From: Polyangiaceae bacterium
GTDB lineage: Bacteria > Myxococcota_A > Polyangia > Polyangiales > Polyangiaceae
Assembly: GCA_947475525.1 (NCBI GenBank)
Contig: CANJMI010000004.1
Coordinates: 186,001 to 250,000, forward strand
Direction: 5' to 3'
DNA: 64,000 nt
The notes under the pieces are model-generated. The model worked only from the letters and a program-made list of their open reading frames with translations. It was not told where the DNA came from and searched no databases. The position numbers and the translations under genes are program-made. Below, piece after piece: positions 17,973 through 26,411 of this stretch (its first letter is position 1; every line of letters starts with the position of its first letter).

Positions 17973-17983
17973 TTGTCAGACTA
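17973..17983 (+). promoter_or_regulatory. FadR-subfamily operator TTGTCAGACTA
   Basis: TTGTCAGACTA matches the FadR-subfamily GntR consensus TnGTnnnACnA at every fixed position. It lies 11 bp upstream of the ATG of a FadR-type regulator, next to an AT-rich TAATTAAAC stretch that could be part of the promoter. Autoregulation of the three-gene operon is the simplest reading. Confidence 0.6.
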
Positions 17984-17994
17984 ATTAAACAGAC

Positions 17995-18786
17995 ATGACG
18001 CCGCCTAGCCCAATCGGAGAAGTGCGACGCATCGCCGACGCCGTGCAAGGGCGGGTGCTATTCGGAACCTACCCGTCGGGTTTGCGCCTCCCGACCGAGG
18101 CCGCGCTCGCGGAAGAGTTCGCCTGCGGCCGCAGCACCGTACGCGAGGCCCTGCGCCACCTCGCCGACATTGGCCTCGTCGCGAGTCGTCGCGGCTCAGG
18201 TGCGCACGTACTCGACTGGCGCCGCGAAGGCACGCCGGCGCTCCTTCCACAATACGTGAGCCTCGGGGAGTTCGACGTATCGCCAACGGCGCTCGCGGAG
18301 GGATTGCTCCGCATCCGCGCGGTGATGGCATGCGAAGCGGTTCGACTCGCGGCGCTGCACGGCACAAGAGAGAGCCTGAAGCCTGCAGAAGCGCGGCTCC
18401 TCGCTGGGCCAAGCCTCGAGAACGATCCCGCGTCGCACACCGTCAACGAGCTCGAGCTTTACCGCGCACTCGTTCAAGCGAGCGGCATGTGGCCAGCGGT
18501 TTGGATGGTCAACGCCGTGTGGGCACCGATGACGCAGTTGAACCGCATGTTCGCGGCCGCGCTCGGCCCCGTTCGCGCGGACTACCAGCCGACGATGGAA
18601 AAACTCTTCGTGTTGATTCGCGCGGGAAAAGCGGACGCCGCGGTCGCATTCGTCGAGCGATGGTTTCGTCGTGTCGACGCAGAATTGGTCCTCGCGCTCG
18701 AGAGCATCGTCGCTCCGAAAGCCCCGCGCCAAAACCGCGCCCCATCGACGAAACGAACACCCGCTGCCCGCAAAGGACGCCCGTGA
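17995..18786 (+). CDS. GntR/FadR-family transcriptional regulator
   Basis: A 263-residue regulator. The N-terminal winged helix is typical (GRVLFGTYPSGLRLPTEAAL, then STVREALRHLADIGLVASRR, then GSGAHV). The C-terminal part is the all-helical FCD-like effector domain, ending in a basic Lys/Arg-rich tail. It heads an operon with an FAO/gluconate-dehydrogenase-3-like subunit and a GMC oxidoreductase. The next gene starts at GTG 18783, overlapping this stop codon. The ligand is unknown; given the operon it may be a long-chain alcohol or related lipid. Confidence 0.88.
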   Translation: MTPPSPIGEVRRIADAVQGRVLFGTYPSGLRLPTEAALAEEFACGRSTVREALRHLADIGLVASRRGSGAHVLDWRREGTPALLPQYVSLGEFDVSPTALAEGLLRIRAVMACEAVRLAALHGTRESLKPAEARLLAGPSLENDPASHTVNELELYRALVQASGMWPAVWMVNAVWAPMTQLNRMFAAALGPVRADYQPTMEKLFVLIRAGKADAAVAFVERWFRRVDAELVLALESIVAPKAPRQNRAPSTKRTPAARKGRP

Positions 18787-19322
18787 CGATCACCCTCTTT
18801 TTCCTCGTCGTCGGCCTGACGGCGGTCCTCTGGCTTTTCAGCGGCTACGGCGCACCTACGCTCACTTGCGCACTCTTGAGCGCCCGCGAACAAGCCATCG
18901 TCACCTCGTTCGCGAACGCGTTTTTCCCCCCCGACGGTCCGATCCCTCTTAGCGGCGCAGAGGCCGAGGTGCCGCGCTACTTCGACGACTACTTGAAGCG
19001 CAGCGCGCGGGTGCAACGCGTGCTCATTCGTCTGCTCATCCTCTACATCGAGCTCGAGCCCCTTATCTTCGGTCCGCGCTTTTCCCGCTTCTCGAGGCTT
19101 TCGCGCGCGGAACAAATCGCGGCTCTCGAGAGCGCCGGCACAAGCTCGATTTATTTCCGCCGCGTCGCGTTCATCTCGCTTCGCGCGCTGATGACGATGG
19201 CCTACCTCGCCAACGCGACGGTCTCCACCGCGATGCGCATGACTCAGGCCGCCGATCCTTTCGGCTTCGGCGACCAGCTCTTTGAACGCACACCCACGAA
19301 CCGCTCGGAGGACCACCCATGA
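18783..19322 (+). CDS. GMC-oxidoreductase partner subunit (gluconate 2-dehydrogenase subunit 3-like)
   Basis: A 179-residue protein with one N-terminal hydrophobic segment (ITLFFLVVGLTAVLWLFSGY) and a helical domain containing FANAFFPPDGPIP and SRLSRAEQIAALE. This pattern occurs in small subunits or N-terminal regions of membrane-associated GMC enzymes. The GTG start forms a GTGA overlap with the regulator and its end forms an ATGA overlap with the GMC gene, so the three proteins are translationally coupled. It probably anchors or activates the oxidoreductase. Confidence 0.65.
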   Translation: MTITLFFLVVGLTAVLWLFSGYGAPTLTCALLSAREQAIVTSFANAFFPPDGPIPLSGAEAEVPRYFDDYLKRSARVQRVLIRLLILYIELEPLIFGPRFSRFSRLSRAEQIAALESAGTSSIYFRRVAFISLRALMTMAYLANATVSTAMRMTQAADPFGFGDQLFERTPTNRSEDHP

Positions 19323-20878
19323 CGACCCCACTCGCGATGCTCCCGACAACGACGGATCCGCACGACGGGGTCAAAGCCTTTGCGGATTACCGAGGCGACC
19401 TTCACGAGCGCTGTGAGGTGTTGGTCGTCGGCTCGGGTCCGGGCGGCGCCGTCGTGGCAAAAGAACTCGCCGAGCGCGGTCACGACGTCATCCTCCTCGA
19501 GGAAGGCCCCCCAATGGGACGCCGTGAATTCAAACAAGAAGCCGGCGAGGCGATGCAGCGTCTGATCCGTGACGGCGGCTCGCGCGCATCACGCGGCAAC
19601 ATCGTGACGCCGACGATGCAGGCGATCGTTCTCGGTGGCGGCTCGGTCATCAACTCGGCGATCTGCGCCCGCCCGCCCGCCTGGATTTTCGACAAATGGG
19701 CGGAGCGCACCGGCACCTCGATCACACGCGCGGATCTCGATCCACACTTCGAGCGCGTCGAAACGTTTTTGGGCGTCGCTCCCACGCCGGCCGAAGTCCA
19801 GGGCGAGCGCAATGAACGCTTCAGGCGCGGCTGCGAAGCCATCGGCATGTCGGTCGAACCTATCTGGCGCAACGTGCAAGGCTGCAAAGGCAGCGGCGAG
19901 TGCTTCACCGGTTGCCGAAACGGCGCCAAAAAGTCCACGGACGTCTCCTATGTCCCCGCGGCCATTCGCGCAGGCGCGAGAGTCTTCACGAGCATTCGGG
20001 TCGAGCGCGTGGTCGCTCAGGGGCGCCGCGTGAAAGGAATTGAAGGTCGTATTGTCGAGCCGCTGACGAACGCGGTACACGGCCGCGTCACCTTCGACGC
20101 CGACCTCGTCGTGCTCGCGGCTGGCTGCATGGCCACCCCCGTGATTCTTCAGAAAAGCGAGCTTTGTACGGAGAATCGTTGGGTAGGCAAAGACCTGCGC
20201 TTCCACCCGGGTCTCGCGATGCTAGCGATGTACGACGCGCCCATCGATCCTTGGAAAGGCGCGACGCAAGGGTACCACTCGCTGCAATACCTCGAAGAAG
20301 GGCTGAAGTTCGAGGTGCTGTGGTCCCCTCCTTCGGTGCTCGCGACGCGCATGCCCGGCGTCGGCCACAGCTACCAGAAGCACCTCCTGCGCTACGACCA
20401 CCTCGCGCCGTTCGACGTCATTTGCGCGGCGGATCGCTCGAGCGGCGAAGTCTCCGCGAAACGCGGGACCATGAGTCCCGACATTCAGTACCACTTCGAT
20501 CAAGAAGACGTCGACCTGATGCAGAAGGGTCTCGGGATCCTGTCGGACATCTGCTGGGCTTCCGGCGCGGAAGCGATCCTTCCAGGGCTCCACGGGATCC
20601 CCGAAGTGATCGAGCGCAAAGAAGACGCCGAAGTCATCCGCACGCACCGGTTGAAAGCGAGTGACACGATCGCCGCGTCCAACCATGCGTTCTGCACGAC
20701 GCGAATGTCACCAAGCGCACGCCTCGGTGTGGTCGACGAGAGCGGCCGCTGCCATGATCTCGACAACCTCTACATTGCGGACACGGGGATCTTTGCGGCG
20801 AGCTCCGGCGTAAACCCGATGCTTCTCTGCATGGCCCTCGCCGACCGCGTCGCGCTTGGCATCCACGCGCGGCTTTGA
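19319..20878 (+). CDS. GMC-family FAD oxidoreductase
   Basis: A 519-residue enzyme. The FAD dinucleotide fold VLVVGSGPGGAVVAKELAERG is near residues 35-55, the GMC-type GGGSVINSAICAR loop follows, and the C-terminal active-site and FAD region contains NHAFCTTRMS and YIADTGIFAASSGVNPMLLC. The sequence resembles long-chain alcohol and cholesterol-oxidase-like members. It should oxidise an alcohol, passing electrons to oxygen or a membrane carrier via the preceding subunit. The exact substrate cannot be read. Confidence 0.88.
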   Translation: MTTPLAMLPTTTDPHDGVKAFADYRGDLHERCEVLVVGSGPGGAVVAKELAERGHDVILLEEGPPMGRREFKQEAGEAMQRLIRDGGSRASRGNIVTPTMQAIVLGGGSVINSAICARPPAWIFDKWAERTGTSITRADLDPHFERVETFLGVAPTPAEVQGERNERFRRGCEAIGMSVEPIWRNVQGCKGSGECFTGCRNGAKKSTDVSYVPAAIRAGARVFTSIRVERVVAQGRRVKGIEGRIVEPLTNAVHGRVTFDADLVVLAAGCMATPVILQKSELCTENRWVGKDLRFHPGLAMLAMYDAPIDPWKGATQGYHSLQYLEEGLKFEVLWSPPSVLATRMPGVGHSYQKHLLRYDHLAPFDVICAADRSSGEVSAKRGTMSPDIQYHFDQEDVDLMQKGLGILSDICWASGAEAILPGLHGIPEVIERKEDAEVIRTHRLKASDTIAASNHAFCTTRMSPSARLGVVDESGRCHDLDNLYIADTGIFAASSGVNPMLLCMALADRVALGIHARL

Positions 20879-20977
20879 GACTCGGCGCAAACGGCAGTCC
20901 CTATTGCGTAAGCAGCAGAACGCCCACGCGGATACGGACCATGTCTCGACGCTATCACGAGCGGTCAAGCCGGGTGC

Positions 20978-20983
20978 TAGGCT
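20978..20983 (+). promoter_or_regulatory. -10-like TAGGCT exactly 6 nt before start
   Basis: GC-TAGGCT followed by 6 nt and the GTG start of the VWA gene. No Shine-Dalgarno sequence. Member of the leaderless-promoter pattern. Confidence 0.4.
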
Positions 20984-20989
20984 GCGGCC

Positions 20990-22186
20990 GTGAGCGAGCT
21001 CCTCGTGCCCTTCGTATTCGAGCTGAGGAGGCGCAAGCTTCGCGTGGGTCCGACCGAGCTCGGCGCGCTTGCGAAGGCCCTGCTCGCCAACGTCCACGAC
21101 AACTCGCTGGAAGGATTTTACCACGTATCACGCGCACTTTTCGTGCACAGCGAGACCGAGCTCGACGCGTTCGACGAGACATTTTCAGCGCATTTTAGGG
21201 GGATCGCCTCCGCTACCATCCGCGTTCTCGGCGAGCTCGACGATTGGCTTCGCGATCCGGCGAAGCTCGCGTTCCTATCCGACGAGCAACGGGCTTTGCT
21301 CGAGTCGCTCGACATGGATGAGCTGCGCCGGCTGCTCGACGAACGGTTGCGCGAGCAGAAGGAGCGCCACCAAGGCGGCAACCGCTGGATCGGGACTGGC
21401 GGGACAAGCCCCTTCGGCGCCGGGGGCCACCACCCAACGGGCATTCGCGTCGGCGCCATGGGCGGGAGCCGCAGCGCCATCGGCGTTGCCGACGCCCGGC
21501 GATACCGCGGTTACCGTAGCGACGTCGTGCTCGACGTGCGGCAAATCGAGGTCGCGTTGCGCAAGCTTCGGTCCTTCACCCGCGAAGGCATGGTGGAGGA
21601 GCTCGACATCGAACAGACGATCGCGGAGACCGCGCGCAATGCAGGCGAGCTCGAGATCATCACGCGCGCACCTCGTCGCTCGAACGTGCGCGTCATCCTG
21701 ATGATGGACGTCGGCGGCTCGATGGATCCACACGTGGCGCTCGTCTCCGAGCTCTTCAGCGCGGCCAAGCGCGCGACCCATTTTCGTGAGCTCAAGACCT
21801 ATTACTTTCACAACGCGATCTACGGGCAGGTCTTCGAGAGCGACCGTTTCCGCGATCCCGTTCCGTTATCGCAACTTTTGCGAGAGTGCGACGGCGCGCG
21901 CTACCACCTGGTGATGGTGGGCGACGCCTCGATGCATCCGGGTGAGCTCTTCAGCGATGGGCCGTGGTACCGCGGTCACGGCGCAACCGATGAGAGGGTC
22001 TCGGCGCTCGAGTGGTTCCACGTCCTGTCTCGGCATTTTAAAAAAAATGCATGGCTCAACCCCGATGCTCCGAAGTTTTGGAGCGGCACGGTTGACGATT
22101 TGCGGCGCGCTTTCCCAATGTTTCCCCTCACGCTCGAGGGGCTAGGCGACGCGGTGCAGCAGCTCGCGCGCGGGGCTCGCAAGTAA
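20990..22186 (+). CDS. VWA-domain protein of the CoxE type
   Basis: A 398-residue cytoplasmic protein. The N-terminal helical region (VPFVFELRRRKLRVGPTELG) and C-terminal von Willebrand A domain match CoxE-type proteins that work with MoxR AAA ATPases. The MIDAS motif is DVGGSM in place of canonical DxSxS, followed by VMVGDASMHPGEL. A glycine-rich linker with TGGTSPFGAGG lies in between. No MoxR ATPase gene is adjacent in the window, so its partner is elsewhere. GTG start. Confidence 0.85.
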   Translation: MSELLVPFVFELRRRKLRVGPTELGALAKALLANVHDNSLEGFYHVSRALFVHSETELDAFDETFSAHFRGIASATIRVLGELDDWLRDPAKLAFLSDEQRALLESLDMDELRRLLDERLREQKERHQGGNRWIGTGGTSPFGAGGHHPTGIRVGAMGGSRSAIGVADARRYRGYRSDVVLDVRQIEVALRKLRSFTREGMVEELDIEQTIAETARNAGELEIITRAPRRSNVRVILMMDVGGSMDPHVALVSELFSAAKRATHFRELKTYYFHNAIYGQVFESDRFRDPVPLSQLLRECDGARYHLVMVGDASMHPGELFSDGPWYRGHGATDERVSALEWFHVLSRHFKKNAWLNPDAPKFWSGTVDDLRRAFPMFPLTLEGLGDAVQQLARGARK

Positions 22187-22204
22187 GCGCGGGCAACGGC
22201 CGAG

Positions 22205-23824
22205 TCACTTCGAGCGAGCGGCGCCGCAGCTCGCATTGCCCGGCGTCGCAACGAAGAGTTCATAGTCGCCGACGGTCAGATCGCGCGGCAATCCGACTTC
22301 ACCATCGTAGACGCCACGCTCGTCGGTCGCGAGGGAGCCCAACTTGCGTTCACCCGACTGCGCACTCTGGATGAGAATGTCGACGCGCACATGGGCGCAC
22401 GACTCGCCGTCCGCCGTGATTCGACCGCGCAGGCGCATCGGCTTGCCGCGGAAAAGGTCGTGGTCGACGTCGTCTACGGCCACGCTGGCGGGGGCGCGGT
22501 CATCGGGCTTTTGCGCAAGGCCCGCCCCACCCGACATCCCATCGTTCGGCATCCCATCGGCCGAAGAACCTCGGTTCGCAGCGGCGTCCGGCGCGTTGTT
22601 CGCCGGGGCTTCGCCAGCTCGGCCCGAAGCGACGTCTTCCCTGCGTTTTTGTTCGGCGTCCTTCCTCTCACGGGCCCCGAGTTCGGCGCCACTGTCACGC
22701 CCCGTCGGCCACGCGAAGTTGTCGGGGGGCGGCACGTGTTGCGGCCTATCGAGCCGCGACGTCTGCTGCAAGTCGAGCGCGGCCCCGCCGAGATCGATGC
22801 GTCGCCACTGGCGGTCGTCCCGAACTTCGACCCACGCGTGAGCCTCGTTGGAGACAAGCCGCGCGGGCACCCCTGCGTTCAGCGCGGTCACGAGGAAGGC
22901 GAACGCGCGATGCCGACACACACCTTTTTTCGACAGCGCGAGATCCAGGTAGATGTCTCCCTGCACGGGCGGCACATCTGCGGACGGCGCGAACGAGCGA
23001 AAATACTCCGTCAGCTTCACGACGACTTCGCGCGGCGGTAGCTTCGGGGACAGGCCGATCGCGCGCGACACCCGCTCGAATGAAGCGCGATGGGCGCGTG
23101 GCTGCGAAGGCACCGCAGGCAGCGCCCGCCACGAGACGTCGGGGTAGTCGGCCGCGAAACCTTCTCGAGGGGTCGCGATGTCGATCACGAGGCGCACGCG
23201 CTCGTCGGCCCGCGAGCGCACGAACCAATTGTCAGCACCGTCTCGAAGGAGCTCGATTGCCGTAGGCGGCATGGTCGTGAGACGCAGCGGCACCGCACCG
23301 GCGGCGACAGAGGGGATGCGCACGGCCTCACCCGCTCGAAGCCCAACAGAGAGGTCGCCAAAAAACCGCTCCTCGCCCACCACCGCGGCATCGCGCATCG
23401 AAATGGGGCGGAGCTCCGGATCGCGGACGTACAGCGTGTAGTCTTCGCGCACCGCGTCGTACGCGGTCATCCGCTTAAACGGGGTGAGCTGCGGCGAGAA
23501 CGGATCGTCGTAGTTCTCGTGGGTCGGCCGGCGGGTATCGCGGTCGGGCCGAAAGTCGGAAGCCGAACTCTCCGCCGCGTGGTCGTAGACCGTCTGCGGA
23601 GGCGGGGTGCGCTCGACGTCCGGCTTCGAGATGGGACCGCTCGGGGTGTCGATCGCGGAGGCATTCGTTCCCGCGACATTCCCGGCGGACGCGAGCGAAA
23701 GCACCTCGTGCGGATCGGGCGGCAGGTACTCGTGGAGGACCTCACCGCCGCCGTCGGCTCGAGCCATCACCGCGACCGCCGCCAGCGCGACGGAGCAGAC
23801 GACGGACAAGGCCCGCGGAGTCAC
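22205..23824 (-). CDS. Transglutaminase-like (papain-fold) secreted protein
   Basis: A 539-residue protein with a signal peptide (SVALAAVAVMARA), a linker, a transglutaminase-core domain and a C-terminal beta domain. The catalytic triad is visible: Cys in KKGVCRHRAFAFL, His in SNEAHAWVEV and Asp in WRRIDLGG. A low-complexity linker (Asn/Ala/Gly-rich) separates it from the terminal domain. The GTG start overlaps the stop of pcnB as GTGA, so it is translationally coupled to that cytoplasmic enzyme, an unexpected pairing. It may be a protease or crosslinker in the periplasm; substrate unknown. Confidence 0.8.
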   Translation of the reverse strand: MTPRALSVVCSVALAAVAVMARADGGGEVLHEYLPPDPHEVLSLASAGNVAGTNASAIDTPSGPISKPDVERTPPPQTVYDHAAESSASDFRPDRDTRRPTHENYDDPFSPQLTPFKRMTAYDAVREDYTLYVRDPELRPISMRDAAVVGEERFFGDLSVGLRAGEAVRIPSVAAGAVPLRLTTMPPTAIELLRDGADNWFVRSRADERVRLVIDIATPREGFAADYPDVSWRALPAVPSQPRAHRASFERVSRAIGLSPKLPPREVVVKLTEYFRSFAPSADVPPVQGDIYLDLALSKKGVCRHRAFAFLVTALNAGVPARLVSNEAHAWVEVRDDRQWRRIDLGGAALDLQQTSRLDRPQHVPPPDNFAWPTGRDSGAELGARERKDAEQKRREDVASGRAGEAPANNAPDAAANRGSSADGMPNDGMSGGAGLAQKPDDRAPASVAVDDVDHDLFRGKPMRLRGRITADGESCAHVRVDILIQSAQSGERKLGSLATDERGVYDGEVGLPRDLTVGDYELFVATPGNASCGAARSK

Positions 23825-25122
23825 TCGACCGCCTGGTCTCCCGCGCGATCGACGTCGGACGCGTCTCGCTGCCGCGCGCGCGGCCTCGGCCCAACCTCTT
23901 CGGATAACCGGTCGGCCTCGGCGACGTGCAGGGCAAAACCGTACGATTCGGACCGCACAAGCTTGCCCGCCTTGCCACTGCGCAGGCGGGGCAACGTCGC
24001 GATGATGCGCCGCATACCGTCCGCGCAGCGCCGGGTAATCGCCAAACGCTCGACGAGACCCTCGACGAAATCGCCGACCGCCGCCGAACGATCACGATGG
24101 CCTTCGCAAGCCTCTTTCAGTGTCTCCAAGAGCAGCAACGTCCAGAGCACGGTGTCATCGAGAACCTCACCGGCCACGTGTTGCGCATCGATGTACGCGA
24201 GCTGCCGCCACACGCGCGCGCCCGGTGAATCGTCGCGATCGTTCTCGTAGAGCAGCGCCGAAAGTTCAGGCAGGAGCACGTCGAGCACGCCTGTCTCCCA
24301 TGCGATGTACAGGCTGCGTCGAGCTTGTCCGCCGCGCAGCAGCCTGAGAATTTCCTCAGCCACGCGTGGCCGAGCGGCCTGCTTGAGTGACTCGCGGCAG
24401 TAGACAATCGCCTCGTGCACGTCGGCGTCGATGCCAAGGTCGAGGCGGCCTGCAAACTTGATCGCTCGAAGAATGCGGACCGGGTCTTCGTAGAAGCGGA
24501 CGTCGGGCACACCGATCGTGCGAACGACGCGGCCCTGAATGTCCGACATCCCGCCGACCCAATCGAGAATGTGATTCGTCTCGAGGTCGTAGAAAAGAGC
24601 GTTGATCGTAAAATCGCGACGGTACGCGTCTTCGTCCGCTGTGCCGTAGACGTTGTCGGAGCGGATCAACGCGCCTTCATTTTCCGGCGTCGTACGGAAG
24701 GTCGCCACCTCGATGACCTTGCGCTGCTGAAATAGGACATGCACAAGGCGGAACCGGCGACCGATGATGCGCGAGTTGCGAAAGAGGTCGCGCACGTCTT
24801 CTGGATGCGCACTCGTCGCGACATCGAAGTCTTTGGGCTTACGACCGAGCAAGAGGTCGCGCACGCAGCCGCCAACCAGGTACGCTTCGTGGCCGTTCTG
24901 TACGAGACGTTTCAATACCTTGCGCACGTCGGGATCGACGAACGAGTGCTCGACGACGACCTGATAACGCCGCGGCTCCACGAGGTTGGCGTTTTCCTTC
25001 GGCGCGGGCGGGCGCGGTGGCTCAGATGCGGCAGCGCGCGCGGTCGGCGAAACGGCAACGCTGGCCCGAGAAGAACGCGACCTCGGGAGGTCACCCGCGC
25101 CGTTGGGGGTGGATCGACCCAT
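23821..25122 (-). CDS. pcnB: Poly(A) polymerase / CCA-adding-type nucleotidyltransferase
   Basis: A 433-residue class II tRNA-nucleotidyltransferase-family enzyme. Nucleotidyltransferase head: AYLVGGCVRDLLLGRKPKDF followed by DVATSA (GG and DxD motifs), RRDFTINALFYD, then VRFYEDPVRILRAIKFA. The N-terminal Pro/Ala-rich and C-terminal Arg-rich extensions are typical of PcnB and less so of CCA enzymes. It would add 3' poly(A) to RNA and promote decay. A role as tRNA CCA enzyme cannot be excluded from sequence alone. Confidence 0.88.
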   Translation of the reverse strand: MGRSTPNGAGDLPRSRSSRASVAVSPTARAAASEPPRPPAPKENANLVEPRRYQVVVEHSFVDPDVRKVLKRLVQNGHEAYLVGGCVRDLLLGRKPKDFDVATSAHPEDVRDLFRNSRIIGRRFRLVHVLFQQRKVIEVATFRTTPENEGALIRSDNVYGTADEDAYRRDFTINALFYDLETNHILDWVGGMSDIQGRVVRTIGVPDVRFYEDPVRILRAIKFAGRLDLGIDADVHEAIVYCRESLKQAARPRVAEEILRLLRGGQARRSLYIAWETGVLDVLLPELSALLYENDRDDSPGARVWRQLAYIDAQHVAGEVLDDTVLWTLLLLETLKEACEGHRDRSAAVGDFVEGLVERLAITRRCADGMRRIIATLPRLRSGKAGKLVRSESYGFALHVAEADRLSEEVGPRPRARQRDASDVDRAGDQAVE

Positions 25123-25390
25123 GATTTCCTAAACGATTCCGAAAAAAAATGCGGATACCGAGTCGCACAATCGACCGGCGCTCACGCGTGAACGGAACAT
25201 CCGTATCACGTTTCGACCTCCGAGGCTCCTTGCGCGTGCCCCCTTTGGCGTCCCCCAAACCCACGCCCCGCCCAGACGCTACGTCAATGGCTTGACGAAC
25301 CGTCCGCCAACGCTCCGACAACCGCGGGCCCATAAGCTCGTAACCCATCGGAAACTCACCTGATTCGCGTTGGCACGAATGATGAAAAGC
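25123..25390. other. Intergenic region between pcnB and flagellin genes
   Basis: 268 bp separating divergent genes. It holds an A-run (25141-25149), a 10-bp palindrome TCACGCGTGA (25182-25191) and TGGCACG (25371-25377), which resembles a sigma-54 -24 element but lacks a proper -12. No gene or confident promoter was found. Confidence 0.4.
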
Positions 25391-26242
25391 ATGGTCTCGC
25401 CGGCCATGCCAATCGCCACGAACTCCAACCTCGCTTCCTCGTCTGCCCAGAGGCATTTCGCCTCAGCCGCCAACGGCGTGCAGCGAAGCTTCGAGCGTCT
25501 GTCGAGTGGCTATCGGATCAACAATGCGGCCGACGACGCCGCCGGCCTCGCCGTCAGTGAGACGCTCGGCGCGCAGATCCGCGCGTTCTCCGTCGCGGAG
25601 CGGAATACGAGCAACGCGGTCAGCATGTCGCAGACGGCAGAGTCCGGCCTGGGACAGCTCGGCGACATCCTCGTGCGCATGCGCGACCTCAGCGTGCAGG
25701 CTGCGAACGGCGACCTCTCGTCGGCGGCCCGGGGTAACATCGATACTGAGTTTCAGCTTCTCAAGGCCGAGATCGACCGACTCTCGCAGTCGACGAAGTT
25801 CAACGGCAAAGACATGCTCGCCGGAACCGCGACGACCTTCGACTTTCAGGTCGGCATCGGAAGCACCTCCTCCGACATCATCTCGGTGTCGTTCGGTGGA
25901 ATTTCACTGTCGAACTTCGGCCTCTCAGGCACGAACGTCGCCGGCTCGGATGGCGCCGCAGCCATCGCCGCCATCGACCAAGTGGATGTGGCGTTCGCCA
26001 CCGTCAATGCGCGACGTGCCGCGTTTGGTGCGACACAGAATCGCCTCGGCGTGTCCCAAACGAGCACGGCCTCAATAAGGACGAACCTGATGGCCTCGAA
26101 CAGCCTGATCCGCGACCTCGACGTCGCCGAAGAATCGGCGCGACTCGCGCGCGGGCAGTTGCTCATGCAGGCAGGTGTGTCGGTGATGGCGCAAGCCAAT
26201 CGCCAACCGGAAATGGCGTTGTCGCTACTGGGAGGTCGGTAG
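25391..26242 (+). CDS. Flagellin (short, D0/D1 only)
   Basis: About 283 residues. Both conserved ends of flagellin are present: N-terminal FERLSSGYRINNAADDAAGL and VRMRDLSVQAANGDLS, and C-terminal ANSLIRDLDVAEESARLARG and QLLMQAGVSVMAQANRQPE ending in ALSLLGGR. The middle variable domain is minimal, so the subunit is essentially D0/D1. Starts at 25379, 25391 and 25406 are possible; GAAAAG lies before 25391, while alignment with typical flagellins (MPIATNSNLASS) would favour 25406. No other flagellar gene is in the window, so it is a solitary locus with its own strong terminator. Confidence 0.92.
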   Translation: MVSPAMPIATNSNLASSSAQRHFASAANGVQRSFERLSSGYRINNAADDAAGLAVSETLGAQIRAFSVAERNTSNAVSMSQTAESGLGQLGDILVRMRDLSVQAANGDLSSAARGNIDTEFQLLKAEIDRLSQSTKFNGKDMLAGTATTFDFQVGIGSTSSDIISVSFGGISLSNFGLSGTNVAGSDGAAAIAAIDQVDVAFATVNARRAAFGATQNRLGVSQTSTASIRTNLMASNSLIRDLDVAEESARLARGQLLMQAGVSVMAQANRQPEMALSLLGGR

Positions 26243-26304
26243 CGACTCAACTCACGAAGATTTGCTTGAGGGAGTGGTGGGGTGCTTAAGAAACACCCTG
26301 CCGG

Positions 26305-26356
26305 AGCGGCGCCCCGGGTCCCGCCAACTGGGCGGCGCCGCTTTTTTTTATTTTTT
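26305..26356 (+). terminator. Rho-independent terminator of the flagellin gene
   Basis: AGCGGCGCC (26305-26313) pairs perfectly with GGCGCCGCT (26334-26342) around a 20-nt loop, followed by a T-rich tail (8 T, A, 6 T). It ends 56 bp before the convergent lipoprotein gene. It is the clearest intrinsic terminator in the window. Confidence 0.9.
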
Positions 26357-26411
26357 CGGCACACGGCCGACGGAGGGTCCGAACCGCGCGCGATGGCCAC
26401 ACGGGCCGCGC

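Noticed and set aside
25371-25390. Sigma-54 promoter before flagellin (TGGCACG)
   Set aside because: The -24 half is good, but the expected GC of the -12 element is absent (ATGAA in place of TTGCA), and the site lies too close to the likely start codon.
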